A DNA stretch of 64,000 nucleotides from Burkholderiales bacterium (GCA_020848075.1 JADLAV010000020.1:124001-188000); one strand, 5' to 3'; shown: positions 44,582 to 56,154, counted from the first letter of the stretch. Notes: a model not told the origin generated them from the sequence alone. Numbers and translations are program-made.

Positions 44582-44605
44582 AATTTCCTGTAACTGAAGG
44601 AAATT
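44582..44605. promoter_or_regulatory. Inverted repeat abutting the rpsB -35 box
   Basis: aatttcct (44582-44589) and aggaaatt (44598-44605), perfect arms with an 8-base spacer, ending one base before TTGAGA. The geometry fits an operator for a dimeric regulator, or it may be fortuitous AT-rich upstream sequence. Confidence 0.4.
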
Positions 44606-44606
44606 C

Positions 44607-44636
44607 TTGAGACTGCCCCCTCCCGTGTGCTAATAT
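44607..44636 (+). promoter_or_regulatory. rpsB promoter
   Basis: TTGAGA (44607-44612), 18-base spacer, TAATAT (44631-44636), giving a leader of about 170 nt before rpsB. A long leader suits S2 autoregulation, which is known for rpsB-tsf in E. coli. Confidence 0.55.
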
Positions 44637-44744
44637 TTACGGCTGTTCTGCTTGGCAGGACCCGGTAGGGGGCGAAGCGCGCGCGATGCGTTGCCTGCCG
44701 CCTCTGCTCCGGTAACTCTCCCGCGCGCCGACGTAGGGTGCCGG

Positions 44745-44762
44745 GCCGGCGCTTGCGCCGGC
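44745..44762 (+). promoter_or_regulatory. Stable hairpin in the rpsB leader
   Basis: gccggcgc, tt, gcgccggc: effectively a 7-bp GC stem closed by a cttg tetraloop, about 50 nt before the rpsB start. Possibly part of an S2-binding leader structure; not verified. Confidence 0.4.
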
Positions 44763-44811
44763 CGGTGAACACGGGCGCGACGGCAGTCGACAACCCTATG
44801 CGGAGAAGCGA

Positions 44812-45564
44812 ATGTCCACGACCATGCGTCAGATGCTGGAGGCCGGGGTGCACTTCGGCCATCAGACCCGGTTCTGGAATCCGAAGATGGCACCGTACAT
44901 CTTCGGCCACCGGAACAAGATCCACATCATCAACCTCGAGCAGACCCTCGTGATGTACAACGGGGCGACCAAGTTCGTGCGCAACCTCGCGGCGAACAAG
45001 GGCGTGATCCTGTTCGTCGGGACCAAGCGGCAGGCGCGCGAGATCGTGCATGAGGAGGCGCAGCGCTGCGGCATGCCGTACGTCGACTACCGCTGGCTCG
45101 GCGGCATGCTCACCAATTTCAAGACCGTGCGTCAATCGATCAAGCGGCTGAAGGAGATGGAGCAGATGATCGAGGATGGCTCGATCGAGCGGATGCCGAA
45201 GAAGGAAGCGCTGCACTTCCAGCGCGAGCTCGTCAAGCTGAACCGCAGCCTGGGCGGGATCAAGATCCTGGACCGGTTGCCCGATGCGCTGTTCGTGGTG
45301 GACGTCGGGTACCAGAAGGGCGCCGTCTCGGAGGCGAAGAAGCTCGGCATCCCGGTCGTCGCCGTCGTCGATACGAACAACTCGCCCGACGGCGTTGCCC
45401 ACGTGATTCCGGGCAACGACGACTCGAGTCGCGCGATCCGGCTCTACGCGCGCGGCATCGCCGACGCGGTGCTGGAGGGACGCACGCAGTCGGTGCAGGA
45501 GATCGTCGCCGCGGGCGCGGACGAGTTCGTGGAGGTCGAGGAGGGCGCGGGCGAGGGGGCGTAG
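44812..45564 (+). CDS. rpsB: 30S ribosomal protein S2
   Basis: 250 residues. Late-binding small-subunit protein needed for S1 attachment. Sequence [42 protein letters not shown] and [24 protein letters not shown] are all family signatures. The acidic C-terminal tail VEEGAGEGA is normal. ATG 44812. Followed by an intrinsic terminator before tsf. Confidence 0.98.
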   Translation: MSTTMRQMLEAGVHFGHQTRFWNPKMAPYIFGHRNKIHIINLEQTLVMYNGATKFVRNLAANKGVILFVGTKRQAREIVHEEAQRCGMPYVDYRWLGGMLTNFKTVRQSIKRLKEMEQMIEDGSIERMPKKEALHFQRELVKLNRSLGGIKILDRLPDALFVVDVGYQKGAVSEAKKLGIPVVAVVDTNNSPDGVAHVIPGNDDSSRAIRLYARGIADAVLEGRTQSVQEIVAAGADEFVEVEEGAGEGA

Positions 45565-45586
45565 CAATGGCCCCGACGCGATCCGA

Positions 45587-45609
45587 AGGGGCGCAGAGCC
45601 CCTTTTTTT
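45587..45609 (+). terminator. Intrinsic terminator between rpsB and tsf
   Basis: aggggc, loop gcaga, gcccct, then seven T (45603-45609). It likely lowers tsf expression relative to rpsB; partial termination at this position is known in E. coli. Confidence 0.8.
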
Positions 45610-45706
45610 CAAGCGAGGCGCGCCGGCGTCGCGCGCGCGCACCGGCACCGGCCGGAGCCGCGCGGCCGGAACGAGCGCGGCCCGATGGCCGCTGACAGGA
45701 GCAGGT

Positions 45707-46585
45707 ATGGCAGACATCACCGCCGCCATGGTGAAGGAACTGCGCGAGGCCACCGGCCTCGGCATGATGGAATGCAAGAGGGCGCTCGAGGAAGCGGGCG
45801 GCGACATGCGCAAGGCAGAGGATCTGCTGCGCGTGAGGAGCGGGGCGAAAGCGAGCAAGGCGGCCGGCCGGATCGCATCCGAGGGCGTCATCGGCATGTA
45901 TGTCTCGCCCGACGCGCGGCTGGGAGCGATGGTCGAGCTCAACTGCGAGACCGATTTCGTCGCGAAGAACGAGGATTTCCTCGCGTTTGCCCGCGGGCTC
46001 GCGGAACTCGTCGCCCGCGAGAACCCGGCTGACGTCGCGGCGCTCGCCGGGCTCGCGCTCGACGGCGTCACGGTCGAAGCGCGGCGGCAGGCGCTCGTGC
46101 AGAAGATCGGCGAGAACCTGGCCATCCGGCGCTTTCACCGCATCGCGACGCCGGCGCGGATCGCCCACTACGTGCACGGCGTGAAGATCGGCGTGATGGT
46201 CGAGTACGACGGGCCCGACGAGATCGGCAAGGACCTCGCGCTGCACATCGCGTTCGCCAAGCCGCAGTACGCCTCCAGGGCGGACGTGCCGGCGGACGTG
46301 CTTGCCCGTGAACGCGAAGTGCTCCAGGCGCGGGCGAGGGAGTCGGGCAAGCCAGCCGAGATCGCGGCCAAGATGGTCGAGGGCGGGCTCGCCAAGTTCC
46401 TGAACGAGATCACGCTGCTCGGGCAGCCGTTCGTGAAGGACGACAAGCAATCGGTCGAGAAGGTGCTCGCCGCGCGCAAGACGCGGCTGCTCTCCTACCG
46501 CTTCTTCGTCGTCGGCGAAGGGCTGGAGAAGAAATCCAGCGACTTTGCGGCCGAGGTCATGGCACAGGCCGGAATGGCGCGATGA
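45707..46585 (+). CDS. tsf: Elongation factor Ts
   Basis: 292 residues. Nucleotide exchange factor for EF-Tu. N-terminal UBA-like module [29 protein letters not shown], then the core [14 protein letters not shown] and the dimerisation/coiled region, with the C-terminal module [21 protein letters not shown] 45707. Its stop overlaps pyrH (ATGA). Confidence 0.97.
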   Translation: MADITAAMVKELREATGLGMMECKRALEEAGGDMRKAEDLLRVRSGAKASKAAGRIASEGVIGMYVSPDARLGAMVELNCETDFVAKNEDFLAFARGLAELVARENPADVAALAGLALDGVTVEARRQALVQKIGENLAIRRFHRIATPARIAHYVHGVKIGVMVEYDGPDEIGKDLALHIAFAKPQYASRADVPADVLAREREVLQARARESGKPAEIAAKMVEGGLAKFLNEITLLGQPFVKDDKQSVEKVLAARKTRLLSYRFFVVGEGLEKKSSDFAAEVMAQAGMAR

Positions 46586-47298
46586 GCGCTCCGCGCTACA
46601 AGCGCATCCTGCTCAAGCTGTCGGGGGAAGCCCTGATGGGCGAGGACGCGTTCGGCATCAACCGGCAGACGATCGAGACGATCGTCGCCGAGGTCGCCGT
46701 GGTGGCCGAGCTCGGCGTCGAGATCGGAATCGTGATCGGCGGGGGGAACATCTTTCGCGGCGTCGCGCTCGGAGCGGCGGGCATGGACCGGGCGACCGCG
46801 GACTACATGGGCATGCTCGCCACGGTCATGAACGCGCTCGCGCTCGGGGACGTGATGCGCCAGCGCGGCCTGACCGCGCGGGTGCAGTCCGCGATCAACA
46901 TCGAGCAGGTCGTGGAGCCGTACATCCGCCCGAAGGCGATCCGCTATCTCGAAGAGGGGAAGATAGTCATCTTCGCCGCGGGAACCGGGAACCCGTTCTT
47001 CACGACCGACACCGCGGCCGCGCTGCGCGGCAGCGAGATCGGCGCCGAAGTCATGCTGAAGGCGACCAAGGTCGACGGCGTGTACACCGCCGACCCGAAG
47101 CTCGACCCCGGCGCCCGCCGGTACGAGCGGGTGAGCTTCGACGAGGCGATCGCGCGCAACCTGCGCGTCATGGACGCGACCGCGCTCGCGCTCTGCCGCG
47201 ACCAGCGGCTCCCGGTCATGGTCTTCAGCATCAACAAGCGTGGCGCGCTCAAGCGCGCGGTGCTCGGCGAGAGCGAAGGCACGCTCGTGCACCTGTAG
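46582..47298 (+). CDS. pyrH: Uridylate kinase
   Basis: 238 residues. Bacterial UMP kinase of the amino acid kinase fold. [13 protein letters not shown] (phosphate binding), [28 protein letters not shown] and [18 protein letters not shown] are diagnostic. Overlaps tsf by 4 bp, then 35 bp to frr. Confidence 0.97.
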   Translation: MSAPRYKRILLKLSGEALMGEDAFGINRQTIETIVAEVAVVAELGVEIGIVIGGGNIFRGVALGAAGMDRATADYMGMLATVMNALALGDVMRQRGLTARVQSAINIEQVVEPYIRPKAIRYLEEGKIVIFAAGTGNPFFTTDTAAALRGSEIGAEVMLKATKVDGVYTADPKLDPGARRYERVSFDEAIARNLRVMDATALALCRDQRLPVMVFSINKRGALKRAVLGESEGTLVHL

Positions 47299-47333
47299 GC
47301 AGACTCGTCCCACCGGGGTGGGGAGGGAGACTC

Positions 47334-47894
47334 ATGGACATCGCGTCAATCCGCAAGACCACCGAGCAGAAGATGCAGAAGTCGATCGAGGCGCTCAAGA
47401 CCGACCTGTCGAAGGTGCGCACCGGGCGTGCGCACACGGGCCTCCTCGATCACATCCAGGTCGACTACTACGGCAATCCGACGCCGCTCAACCAGGTCGC
47501 GAATCTGACGCTGATCGACGCGCGGACGATCGGCGTGGCGCCCTGGGACAAGAAGATGGCGTCCGCGATCGAGAGGGCGATCCGCGAGTCCGACCTGGGG
47601 CTCAATCCGGCGACGCAAGGCGACCTCGTGCGGGTGCCGATGCCCGCGCTGACCGAGGAGCGCCGCAAGGAGCTGATCAAGGTCGTGCGGCACGAGGCCG
47701 AGAATGCGCGGGTCGCGGTACGCAACCTCCGCCGCGACGCGATTCACAATCTCAAGGAGCTGCTCAAGGCCAAGACCGTTTCGGAGGATCAGGAGCGGCG
47801 CGCCCAGGACGACGTGCAGAAGCTCACCGACCGCTTCGTTGCGGAGATCGACAAGGTGCTGCAGCAGAAGGAAGCCGACCTGATGGCGGTCTAG
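47334..47894 (+). CDS. frr: Ribosome recycling factor
   Basis: 186 residues. Splits post-termination ribosomes with EF-G. Three-helix-bundle tRNA mimic: [45 protein letters not shown] and [30 protein letters not shown] are conserved. ATG 47334 after GGGAGGGAG. Confidence 0.98.
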   Translation: MDIASIRKTTEQKMQKSIEALKTDLSKVRTGRAHTGLLDHIQVDYYGNPTPLNQVANLTLIDARTIGVAPWDKKMASAIERAIRESDLGLNPATQGDLVRVPMPALTEERRKELIKVVRHEAENARVAVRNLRRDAIHNLKELLKAKTVSEDQERRAQDDVQKLTDRFVAEIDKVLQQKEADLMAV

Positions 47895-47922
47895 GACTGC
47901 GCGGAAACCGCGAAGGGGAACC

Positions 47923-48759
47923 ATGTTCAATAGCTCGACCGAGGTTGTGCCGGCGCCGCGCGTGGTGCCGCGGCACGTGGCGATCATCATGGACGGCAAC
48001 GGCCGCTGGGCGAGGGCCCGGTTCCTGCCACGGGTCGCGGGGCACCGCCGTGGCCTCGAGGCGGTCCGCGAGACCGTGAAGGGCTGCGTCGAGCGCGGGG
48101 TCGAGTTCCTCACGCTGTTCGCGTTCAGCTCGGAGAACTGGCGGCGCCCGGCCGACGAGGTGTCGGTGCTCCAGCAGCTCTTCCGCCTCGCGCTCGAGCA
48201 GGAGGTCTCGAAGCTGCACGAAACCGGCATCCGCCTGCGGGTGATCGGCGATCTTGCGCCGTTCGGCGAGACGATCGCTGCGCTCGTGCGCAAGGCCGAG
48301 GCGTTGACCGCCGGCAACTCGCGCCTCACGCTGTCCATCGCGGCGAACTACGGCGGGCGCTGGGATCTGATGCAGGCGATCAACCGCATGACGCGCGAGC
48401 CACACCCGGACGCGACCGACTACAGCGAGCAGGATCTCGCGCGCTACCTCGCCATGAGCTACGCACCGGAGCCCGACCTCTTCGTCCGCACCGGCGGCGA
48501 GCAGCGGATCAGCAACTTCCTGCTGTGGCAGCTCGCCTACACCGAGCTGTACTTCACGCCGACGCTGTGGCCGGACTTCGGTCTCGGCGCGCTCGACGAG
48601 GCGATTGCCTCGTACCGGAGCCGGGAGCGCCGCTTCGGGCGCACCAGCGACCAGATCCTCGCGGCAGCCGGCGCGGCGCCGCAAGAGCGGCACGCCGACG
48701 GCCAGGCGGCCGCGGAGGATCCCCAGGAAGCGGCGGTATCACGGCGACGGCAGGCTTGA
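47923..48759 (+). CDS. uppS: Undecaprenyl diphosphate synthase (cis-prenyltransferase)
   Basis: 278 residues. Builds the C55 carrier lipid for cell-wall synthesis. The catalytic Asp24 is in [39 protein letters not shown] and [28 protein letters not shown] follow. A 30-residue Ala/Arg/Gln-rich C-terminal tail is extra compared with E. coli. It comes before cdsA, dxr and rseP, the common envelope cluster. Confidence 0.96.
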   Translation: MFNSSTEVVPAPRVVPRHVAIIMDGNGRWARARFLPRVAGHRRGLEAVRETVKGCVERGVEFLTLFAFSSENWRRPADEVSVLQQLFRLALEQEVSKLHETGIRLRVIGDLAPFGETIAALVRKAEALTAGNSRLTLSIAANYGGRWDLMQAINRMTREPHPDATDYSEQDLARYLAMSYAPEPDLFVRTGGEQRISNFLLWQLAYTELYFTPTLWPDFGLGALDEAIASYRSRERRFGRTSDQILAAAGAAPQERHADGQAAAEDPQEAAVSRRRQA

Positions 48760-48783
48760 CCGATCCCGCCCGGCGCGTCGCGC

Positions 48784-49617
48784 ATGCTCCGAACGCGGGT
48801 CCTGACCGCCCTCGTCCTCGCCGCGGCGCTGGTGGCCGCCCTGTACGGCCTGCCACCCGCGGGCTGGACCGCGCTCGCCCTGCTTCTGCTCGGCCTCGCC
48901 GCCTGGGAGTGGTGGGGACTCGCACGGAATCCACGGCTTGGACGGCTCGCGTACACGCTCGCCGTCGCCGGGTTCGGCGCCATTCTCGTCTGGACCCTCG
49001 GCCTCTGGACCGGCCGCCCGGGTGCGCTCATGCTCTACCCGGCCTATGGCGTTGCCATGCTCTTCTGGGTGGTCGGGGTTCCGCTCTGGCTCCATGCCCT
49101 GCCGCCGGCGCCGCCGGCCCGCATCGTGCTGGCGGTCGGGGTGATCGTGCTCGTCCCGACGTTTCTCGCGCTCGTCCAGCTGCGGAACATTCATCCCGCT
49201 GCGCTCCTGCTGTCGATGGGGGTGGTCTGGATCGCGGACATCGCGGCATATTTTGCCGGGCGCCGTTTCGGAAAGCGCAAGCTCGCGCCGAAGGTGAGCC
49301 CGGGCAAGACCTGGGCGGGCTTCTACGGCGCCCTGGCCGCCGCCGGAGTCTACGGACTCGCGTGGGCCGGCTGGGCCCCGCTGTATGTGCCGCCCCTCGC
49401 GCGGGACGTTCCGGGTACGCCGCTCTGGATGCTTCTCCTCGTCGAGGTACTCGCTATTCTGGCCGCGCTCGGCGATCTTTTCGAGTCGGCCTTGAAACGG
49501 CAGGCGGGAGTCAAGGACAGCGGGCGCCTGCTGCCCGGACACGGCGGCGTGCTCGACCGGATCGATGCCCTCACCGCGGCCCTGCCGGCAGCGGCGCTTG
49601 CATGGATGATGGGATGA
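48784..49617 (+). CDS. cdsA: Phosphatidate cytidylyltransferase
   Basis: 277 residues, about eight transmembrane segments. Makes CDP-diacylglycerol from phosphatidate and CTP in the inner membrane. The C-terminal signature runs through [15 protein letters not shown] to [37 protein letters not shown] 48784 directly before the first hydrophobic helix, 24 bp after uppS. Confidence 0.95.
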   Translation: MLRTRVLTALVLAAALVAALYGLPPAGWTALALLLLGLAAWEWWGLARNPRLGRLAYTLAVAGFGAILVWTLGLWTGRPGALMLYPAYGVAMLFWVVGVPLWLHALPPAPPARIVLAVGVIVLVPTFLALVQLRNIHPAALLLSMGVVWIADIAAYFAGRRFGKRKLAPKVSPGKTWAGFYGALAAAGVYGLAWAGWAPLYVPPLARDVPGTPLWMLLLVEVLAILAALGDLFESALKRQAGVKDSGRLLPGHGGVLDRIDALTAALPAAALAWMMG

Positions 49618-49675
49618 GGTCGCCAGCCCGGCGCGAGGCTGGGCTCGCGGGCGCGCGCCCAACGAGAATCGCCCG

Positions 49676-50887
49676 ATGAGCGAGAGCCAACGCAGCCGGA
49701 TGCGCATTGCGATCCTGGGCGCGACCGGGTCCATCGGGCGCTCGACGCTGGACGTCGCCGCGCGGCATCCAGACCGGTTCGAGGTCTTTGCGCTCACCGC
49801 GAACAGCCAGGCCGACGCGCTAGCCCAGCTCTGCGCGGCCCATCGACCTGCCTATGCGGTGATCGCCGATGCGGCGCGGGCGGGGGCGCTCGCGGCGCAG
49901 CTCGCTGCCGGCGGACTGCGGACCCGGGTGCTCGCGGGCGAGCCCGGCCTGATCGAGGTTGCAGCGATGCCCGACGTCGACTGCGTCATGGCCGCAATCG
50001 TGGGCGCCGCCGGCCTGCGCGCAACGCTCGCTGCGGCAGAGGCTGGCAAGCGGCTCCTGCTCGCGAACAAGGAGGCGCTCGTCATGGCCGGGCCGATCTT
50101 CATGGGCGCGGTGCGTGCACACGGCGTGACGCTGCTCCCGATCGACAGCGAGCACAACGCGATCTTCCAGTGCCTTCCCCGCGGAGGCGCATCGCGCATC
50201 GAGCGGGCCGGCGTCCGGCGCATCCTGCTCACCGGCTCGGGTGGGCCGTTCCGGACGCGGCGTCTGTCCGAGCTCGCCGCGGTGACGCCCGACGAGGCGT
50301 GCGCGCATCCGAACTGGACGATGGGACGCAAGATCTCGGTCGACTCCGCGACGATGATGAACAAGGCGCTCGAGTTCGTCGAGGCGCACTTCCTGTTCGA
50401 CGCGCCGGCGGAACGGATCGAGATCCTGGTGCACCCGCAGAGCGTGGTGCACTCGATGGTCGAGTACGCCGACGGCTCGGTGATCGCGCAGCTCGGCAAT
50501 CCGGACATGCGCACGCCGATCGCCCAGGCGCTCGCATATCCGGAGCGGATCGCCGCGGGCGTGCAACCGCTCGACCTCGCGGCGCTCGGTGCGCTGACGT
50601 TCGAGCGGCCGGACTTCGAGCGCTTCCGCGCCCTTGCGCTCGCCTACGAGGTGCTCCGGTCGGGCGGCACCACACCGGCCATCTTCAACGCCGCGAACGA
50701 GGTTGCCGTCGATGCCTTCCTGCGCAGGACGATTTCCTTCACCCGCATCACCGATGTCATCGAGGAGGCGCTCGCCGGCGTGCCGTCCGGCGACGTCCAC
50801 GGATTGGAAGACGTGCTGGAGGCGGATCGCGCGGGCCGCGCGTTCGCGCTCGACCGGGTCCGTTCCGGAATGCTGAGGTCGGCATGA
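49676..50887 (+). CDS. dxr: 1-deoxy-D-xylulose-5-phosphate reductoisomerase
   Basis: 403 residues. Second step of the MEP isoprenoid pathway, feeding UppS. NADPH motif [15 protein letters not shown] (13-27), NKEALVMAG, the metal site [13 protein letters not shown] and the GSGGPF and [18 protein letters not shown] motifs are intact. ATG 49676; an internal ATG nine codons on (MRIAILGA) is possible but would remove little. Overlaps rseP by 4 bp. Confidence 0.96.
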   Translation: MSESQRSRMRIAILGATGSIGRSTLDVAARHPDRFEVFALTANSQADALAQLCAAHRPAYAVIADAARAGALAAQLAAGGLRTRVLAGEPGLIEVAAMPDVDCVMAAIVGAAGLRATLAAAEAGKRLLLANKEALVMAGPIFMGAVRAHGVTLLPIDSEHNAIFQCLPRGGASRIERAGVRRILLTGSGGPFRTRRLSELAAVTPDEACAHPNWTMGRKISVDSATMMNKALEFVEAHFLFDAPAERIEILVHPQSVVHSMVEYADGSVIAQLGNPDMRTPIAQALAYPERIAAGVQPLDLAALGALTFERPDFERFRALALAYEVLRSGGTTPAIFNAANEVAVDAFLRRTISFTRITDVIEEALAGVPSGDVHGLEDVLEADRAGRAFALDRVRSGMLRSA

Positions 50888-52248
50888 TCCTGCTGCAGAA
50901 ACTCGCCGCGTTCGTCGTCGCGCTCGGATTGCTGATCGTCGTGCACGAGTTCGGCCACTATCTGGTCGCACGCCTTTGCGGCGTCAAGGTGCTGCGCTTC
51001 TCCGTCGGCTTCGGCCGGCCGCTCTGGGCGCGCCCGTTCGGACGCGACCGCACCGAGTGGGCGATCGCGGCCGTGCCGCTGGGCGGCTACGTCAAGATGG
51101 TCGACGAGCGCGAGGGACCGGTGGCGCCAGCCGATCTCCCGCGCGCGTTCAATCGGCAAGGCGTCTGGCGCCGGATCGCGATCGTGAGCGCGGGACCGGT
51201 GGCGAACTTTCTGCTCGCGATCGCCCTGTACTGGCTGCTCTTCGTCGTCGGCGTCCAGGAAGCCAGGCCGATCCTCGCCGCGCCGGAGCCCGGCAGCATC
51301 GCAGCCGCCGCAGGCGTGCAGCGCGGCGACGTCGTGCGCGCGATCAACGGCGAGCCGGCGGCCACGTGGAGCGAGGCGCGCTGGCGCCTGCTCGAGCTCG
51401 CGCTCGAGCGCAAGTCCGCCCGGATCGAAGTGCTCGAGCATGGGCGCGCGATCGCGTGGCGCACGCTGGACCTCTCCGGCGTCGCCGCGGGCGATGTCGA
51501 GGGCGACTTCCTCGCGAAGCTCGGTCTGAATCTCGACCGGCCGCGCATGGATCCGGTCATCGACCAGGTGGTGCCGGGCGGACCCGCGGATCGCGCCGGG
51601 CTGCGCCCCGGCGATCGCGTTCTCGCGATCGACGATGCCCGGATCGCGGCGTGGGACGATCTCGTGCGGATGGTCCAGGCGAGCCCGGGGCGCGCACTGA
51701 GCTTGCGGATCGACCGGGGCGGCGTCGCGCGGGAGATCTCCGTGACCCCCGAGACGATCACTCAGGGCGACAAGACCCTCGGACGCATCGGCGCAGTCTC
51801 GCGCACCGATCCCGAGCGCATGCGCGACTACCTCGTCGAGGTCCGCTATGCGCCGCCGGCGGCGTTGGCGCGCGCGACGGCCAAGACCTGGGAGATGTCG
51901 GCCTTCTCGCTGCGCATGCTGTGGCAGATGGCGACCGGCAGCGTCTCGTGGCGCAACCTCTCCGGGCCGGTGACGATCGCCGACTACGCCGGCCAGTCCG
52001 CGCAGCTCGGCATCATTCAATACCTGAGCTTTCTCGCGATCATCAGCATCAGCCTCGGCGTGCTGAACTTGCTGCCCATCCCGCTCCTCGACGGAGGGCA
52101 CTTGATGTATTATCTCGTCGAAATTTTCAAGGGGAGCCCGGTCTCCGACCGCGCGATGGAGCTCGGCCAACGCGTCGGTCTGACCGTGCTCCTCTTCCTG
52201 ATGGCGTTCGCTTTCTACAACGACATAAACCGGCTCATCTCCGGCTAG
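50884..52248 (+). CDS. rseP: RIP metalloprotease RseP
   Basis: 454 residues. Inner-membrane site-2 protease that cleaves anti-sigma factors such as RseA and remnant signal peptides. HEFGH lies in the first helix (21-25). Two PDZ domains (about 115-200 and 205-290, [22 protein letters not shown] and [18 protein letters not shown]) occupy the periplasm. The third zinc ligand is in [17 protein letters not shown] overlap with dxr; bamA starts 18 bp downstream. Confidence 0.95.
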   Translation: MILLQKLAAFVVALGLLIVVHEFGHYLVARLCGVKVLRFSVGFGRPLWARPFGRDRTEWAIAAVPLGGYVKMVDEREGPVAPADLPRAFNRQGVWRRIAIVSAGPVANFLLAIALYWLLFVVGVQEARPILAAPEPGSIAAAAGVQRGDVVRAINGEPAATWSEARWRLLELALERKSARIEVLEHGRAIAWRTLDLSGVAAGDVEGDFLAKLGLNLDRPRMDPVIDQVVPGGPADRAGLRPGDRVLAIDDARIAAWDDLVRMVQASPGRALSLRIDRGGVAREISVTPETITQGDKTLGRIGAVSRTDPERMRDYLVEVRYAPPAALARATAKTWEMSAFSLRMLWQMATGSVSWRNLSGPVTIADYAGQSAQLGIIQYLSFLAIISISLGVLNLLPIPLLDGGHLMYYLVEIFKGSPVSDRAMELGQRVGLTVLLFLMAFAFYNDINRLISG

Positions 52249-52265
52249 GGAAGACGCCTCGATCC

Positions 52266-54545
52266 ATGAAGAGCCGACTCGCCGCGGCGCTCCTTGCTCT
52301 GCTGTTTGCGCGCGGCGCGCTCGCGTTCGACCCGTTCGTCGTGAAGGACATCCGCGTCGAAGGACTCCAGCGGATCGAGGCCGGAACCGTCTTCGGCTAC
52401 CTCCCGACCAAGGTCGGCGAGACGATGACCGACGCGAAGGCGGGCGAGGCGATCCGCGCGCTCTTCGCGACCGGGCTGTTCACCGACGTGCGCATCGAGG
52501 TCGAGGGCGGCGTGGTGGTGGTGGTGGTGGCCGAACGCCCGGCGATCGCGTCGATCGATTTCGCCGGCATGCGGGAATTCGAGCCGGAGCAGGTCCGCAA
52601 GGCGCTGCGCGAGAACGGCATCGCCGAGGGGCGCACGTTCGACAAGGCGGTGGTCGAGCGCGCCGAGCAGGAGATCAAGCGACAATACCTGACCCGGGGC
52701 CGCTATGGCGCAACGGTGGCGACGACGGTCACGCCGCTCGAGCGGAACCGGGTGGCGCTCAACTTCTCGATCGACGAGGGCGAGGTCGCCAAGATTCGCG
52801 CGATCAACATCGTCGGCAACCGCGCTTTCACCGAGAAAGAGCTGCTCGACCAGATGGTGCTGCGGACGCCGAACTGGATCAGCTGGTGGACGAAGAACGA
52901 CCAGTACTCGCGGGAGAAGCTCCAGGGCGATCTCGAAACGCTGCGGTCCTATTACCTCAACCGCGGCTTCCTCGACTTCAACATCGAGTCGACCCAGGTC
53001 TCGGTCACCCCCGACCGGCGCGACATCTACATCACGATCAACGTGCGCGAAGGCGACAAGTACACGGTGCGCGGCGTGACGCTGAGCGGACAGAGCCCGG
53101 TGCCGATGGAGGAGCTGGAGAAGCTCGTCACGATCAAGCCGGGCGAGACGTTTTCACGTGAGCGGTTGACGGAGACGACCAAGGCGATCACGGACCGCCT
53201 CGGCAACGACGGGTACGCGTTCGCGAATGCCAATGCCGCGCCGGACATCGACCGCGAGAAGCACACCGTCGCGTTCAATATCCTGATCGATCCGGGCCGC
53301 CGCGTGTACGTCCGGCGCATCAACGTGGTCGGCAACACGCGCACTCGGGACGAGGTCGTGCGCCGCGAGCTGCGCCAGCTCGAGGGCGCCTACTACGACA
53401 ACCAGAAGCTCCAGGCCTCGCGTGAACGGGTGGATCGGCTGGGGTTCTTCAGCGAGGTGAACATCAGTACCGAGCCGGTCCCCGGCACCACCGACCAGGT
53501 CGACGTGACCATGCGCGTGGTCGAGAAGCCCACCGGGAACCTGCTGTTCGGAGTCGGATTCTCGAGCAGCGACGGGGTCATCCTGCAGGGATCGGTCAAC
53601 CAGGCGAATCTTTTCGGCTCGGGCCAGCAGCTCACCCTCGCCGCGAACACCAGCAAGGTCAACCGCAACATCGGCCTGTCGTGGACGCAGCCGTACTGGA
53701 CGGTCGATGGGACGAGCCTCGGATTCGACATCTACAACCGTCGGTTCGACGCGACGAGGCTGAACGTCGGCCGGTACATCACCGAGTCGACCGGGGCGGG
53801 CGTACGGGTCGGGTTCCCCATCACCGATACCGACCGGATCAACTTCGGGCTCACCCCGGAGCAGACGAAGATCGACGTCTTCGTCGACAGCCCGCAGCGG
53901 TTCAAGGATTTCGTGGCGCAGAACGGGAGTTCGCCGTGGGGCCTGATCGGCACGGTGGCTTGGGTCCGCGACCGGCGCGACAGTGCATTCTTCCCGACCA
54001 AGGGCACGGCACAGCGGGCGTTCGGCGAGGTTGCGCTGCCGGGCGCCGACCTCAAGTACTATAAGCTGAGTTATCAGCACAGCTGGTTCTACCCATTGAC
54101 ACGCGACCTCACCCTCAGGCTGAACGGGGAGCTCGGGTACGGGAGCGGCTATGGCGACGGTACGCTGCCCTTCTACAAGGCCTTCTACGCCGGGGGCGTC
54201 ACTTCGGTACGCGGCTTCGAGCAGAGCTCGCTCGGCCCCCAGGACCTGAATGGCGCGCTGGGCGGCTCGCGGCGGCTCGTCGGCAACGCCGAGCTCCTCT
54301 TCCCGCTCCCTGGCCTCGGCCTGGACCGGTCGGTGCGGGTCGGACCGTTCTTCGACGTCGGCCAGGTCTGGACGAACAATCCCGGCGAGACGCTGAGCGA
54401 TCTCAAGTTGCGCTATTCTGCGGGCGGGCTCTTCAACTGGAACTCGCCGTTCGGGCCGATCACGCTGACCATCGGAATTCCGCTGAATGACAAGCCTGGC
54501 GACAAGATCCAGAGATTCCAGTTCGCCTTCGGCCAGACGTTCTAG
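52266..54545 (+). CDS. bamA: Outer membrane protein assembly factor BamA
   Basis: 759 residues. Core of the BAM complex inserting beta-barrel proteins. Signal peptide of about 20 residues (MKSRLAAALLALLFARGALA). Five POTRA domains follow (to about 420; e.g. VKDIRVEGLQRIEAGTVF, IRAINIVGNRAFTEKELL, YVRRINVVGNTRTRDEVV), then a 16-strand barrel with the VRGFE motif of loop 6 and a terminal phenylalanine (FAFGQTF). A Val-run (GGVVVVVVAERP) in POTRA1 is real coding sequence. skp and lpxD downstream give the classical order. Confidence 0.96.
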   Translation: MKSRLAAALLALLFARGALAFDPFVVKDIRVEGLQRIEAGTVFGYLPTKVGETMTDAKAGEAIRALFATGLFTDVRIEVEGGVVVVVVAERPAIASIDFAGMREFEPEQVRKALRENGIAEGRTFDKAVVERAEQEIKRQYLTRGRYGATVATTVTPLERNRVALNFSIDEGEVAKIRAINIVGNRAFTEKELLDQMVLRTPNWISWWTKNDQYSREKLQGDLETLRSYYLNRGFLDFNIESTQVSVTPDRRDIYITINVREGDKYTVRGVTLSGQSPVPMEELEKLVTIKPGETFSRERLTETTKAITDRLGNDGYAFANANAAPDIDREKHTVAFNILIDPGRRVYVRRINVVGNTRTRDEVVRRELRQLEGAYYDNQKLQASRERVDRLGFFSEVNISTEPVPGTTDQVDVTMRVVEKPTGNLLFGVGFSSSDGVILQGSVNQANLFGSGQQLTLAANTSKVNRNIGLSWTQPYWTVDGTSLGFDIYNRRFDATRLNVGRYITESTGAGVRVGFPITDTDRINFGLTPEQTKIDVFVDSPQRFKDFVAQNGSSPWGLIGTVAWVRDRRDSAFFPTKGTAQRAFGEVALPGADLKYYKLSYQHSWFYPLTRDLTLRLNGELGYGSGYGDGTLPFYKAFYAGGVTSVRGFEQSSLGPQDLNGALGGSRRLVGNAELLFPLPGLGLDRSVRVGPFFDVGQVWTNNPGETLSDLKLRYSAGGLFNWNSPFGPITLTIGIPLNDKPGDKIQRFQFAFGQTF

Positions 54546-54578
54546 GGGCCGCCGGGCAGCAATCATAGGAGATCAGAT

Positions 54579-55091
54579 TTGAAGAAGCTGCACACACTCG
54601 CGCTGCTCCCGCTCTTCGCGCTCGCGGCGGGCGCGGCGCACGCGCAGGGCAAGATCGGTTTCGTGAATCTCGACCGCATCCTGCGGGACGCGGCCCCGGC
54701 GGTGCGCGCCCAGAAGAAGATCGAGGCCGAGTTCTCGAAGCGCGATCAGGAGCTGCAGAAGCAGGCCCAGCAGCTGAAGCAGATGCAGGAGAACCTGGAG
54801 CGCAACGGCGTTACCCTGGCCGAGAGCGAGCGCCAGCGGCGCGAGCGCGAGTTCGCCGAGTCCACGCGCGACTTCCAGCGCAGGCAACGCGAGTTTCGCG
54901 AGGACCTGAACCAGCGCCGCAACGAGGAGCTCGCGGGCGTGCTCGAACGGGCGAATCGAGCCGTGCGCCAGATTGCCGAGCAGGAGCAATACGACATCAT
55001 CTTCCAGGAGGCCGTGTACGCGAGCCCCCGGATCGACATCACCGAGAAGGTGATCAAGGCGCTCGACGACACGAAGCCGGCGGGCAAGTAG
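54579..55091 (+). CDS. skp: Periplasmic chaperone Skp/OmpH
   Basis: 170 residues. Trimeric jellyfish chaperone holding unfolded outer-membrane proteins. Signal peptide [22 protein letters not shown], then [17 protein letters not shown], a long charged coiled coil (about 45-125) and the returning [26 protein letters not shown] start at 54579 with AGGAGAT upstream. It lies 33 bp after bamA. Confidence 0.93.
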   Translation: MKKLHTLALLPLFALAAGAAHAQGKIGFVNLDRILRDAAPAVRAQKKIEAEFSKRDQELQKQAQQLKQMQENLERNGVTLAESERQRREREFAESTRDFQRRQREFREDLNQRRNEELAGVLERANRAVRQIAEQEQYDIIFQEAVYASPRIDITEKVIKALDDTKPAGK

Positions 55092-55113
55092 CCCCCGCTC
55101 GCGAAGGCCGGCC

Positions 55114-56154
55114 ATGGCGGAGCGGGAGGTTCGACTCGCGGAGCTCGCCGAGCGCTTCGGTGGCGAAGTCCTCGGCCGCGGCGACACGCTGGTGCGGCGC
55201 ATCGCGAGCCTGCGGAGCGCGCAGCCGGGCGATCTCTCCTTCTTCTCGCACGGGCGGTACCGGGACGAGCTGGCGGGCACCCGCGCCTCGGCCGTGATCG
55301 TCGGGGCGCCGGAGCGCGACGCTACCGGCCTGCCGCGCATCGTCAGCCCCGACCCCTATCTGCTCTTCGCGAAAGCGGCGCGGCTCTTCCACGCCGAGAT
55401 CCCGGTGACCGCCGGGATTCACCCGAGCGCGAGCGTGGCGCCCGGCGCCCGCGTCGCGCCGGATGCGGGCGTCGGCGCGAATTGCGTGATCGGCGAGGGC
55501 GTTCGCATCGGGCCGGGCGCCGAGCTCGGCGCCGGGTGCGTGATCGGCGCCGGCGTCGCCATCGGCGCGGGGAGCAGGCTGCACGCAGGGGTCACGGTCT
55601 ACCCCGGCTGCGGGATCGGCGAGCGGGCGGTGCTCCATGCGGGCGTGGTCATCGGCGCCGACGGATTCGGCTTCGCGCTCGACGCGGGCCGGTGGCTCAA
55701 GATCCCCCAGACGGGCCGGGTGCGCATCGGCGACGACGTCGAGATCGGCGCGAACACGACCGTCGATCGCGGCGCGCTCGACGACACCGTGATCGGCGAC
55801 GGCGTGAAGCTCGACAACCAGATCCAGATCGGACACAACGTGACAATCGGCGAGCACACCGCCATCGCCGGATGCGTCGGCATCGCCGGCAGCACCCTGA
55901 TCGGGCGGCACTGCATGATCGGCGGGGCCGCGATGATCGGCGGCCACCTCGCGATCGCCGACCGCGTGGTGATCGCGGGCGGGACCGTGGTGACCAAGTC
56001 GATCGAGATCGCCGGCACCTACGTCTCGGTGATTCCGGCGACGCCGAGCCGGGAGTGGCGCCGCACGGTGGCGATGCTGCGCAATCTCGAACGCATGGCT
56101 GAGCGGCTCCGCACCCTGGAGCGGCGCATGTCCGGTGGGGGGAACGAACCGTGA
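55114..56154 (+). CDS. lpxD: UDP-3-O-acylglucosamine N-acyltransferase LpxD
   Basis: 346 residues. Adds the second acyl chain in lipid A synthesis. N-terminal uridine-binding domain ([19 protein letters not shown]), then a left-handed beta-helix. The catalytic His is in [24 protein letters not shown]-terminal helix ([22 protein letters not shown]) closes the ACP side. ATG 55114; overlaps fabZ by 4 bp. Confidence 0.96.
   Translation: MAEREVRLAELAERFGGEVLGRGDTLVRRIASLRSAQPGDLSFFSHGRYRDELAGTRASAVIVGAPERDATGLPRIVSPDPYLLFAKAARLFHAEIPVTAGIHPSASVAPGARVAPDAGVGANCVIGEGVRIGPGAELGAGCVIGAGVAIGAGSRLHAGVTVYPGCGIGERAVLHAGVVIGADGFGFALDAGRWLKIPQTGRVRIGDDVEIGANTTVDRGALDDTVIGDGVKLDNQIQIGHNVTIGEHTAIAGCVGIAGSTLIGRHCMIGGAAMIGGHLAIADRVVIAGGTVVTKSIEIAGTYVSVIPATPSREWRRTVAMLRNLERMAERLRTLERRMSGGGNEP

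Noticed and set aside
52501..52560. Frameshift or slippage in bamA at the run of Val codons
   Set aside because: The frame continues through POTRA1 and to the terminal Phe; the Val-run fits a beta strand.
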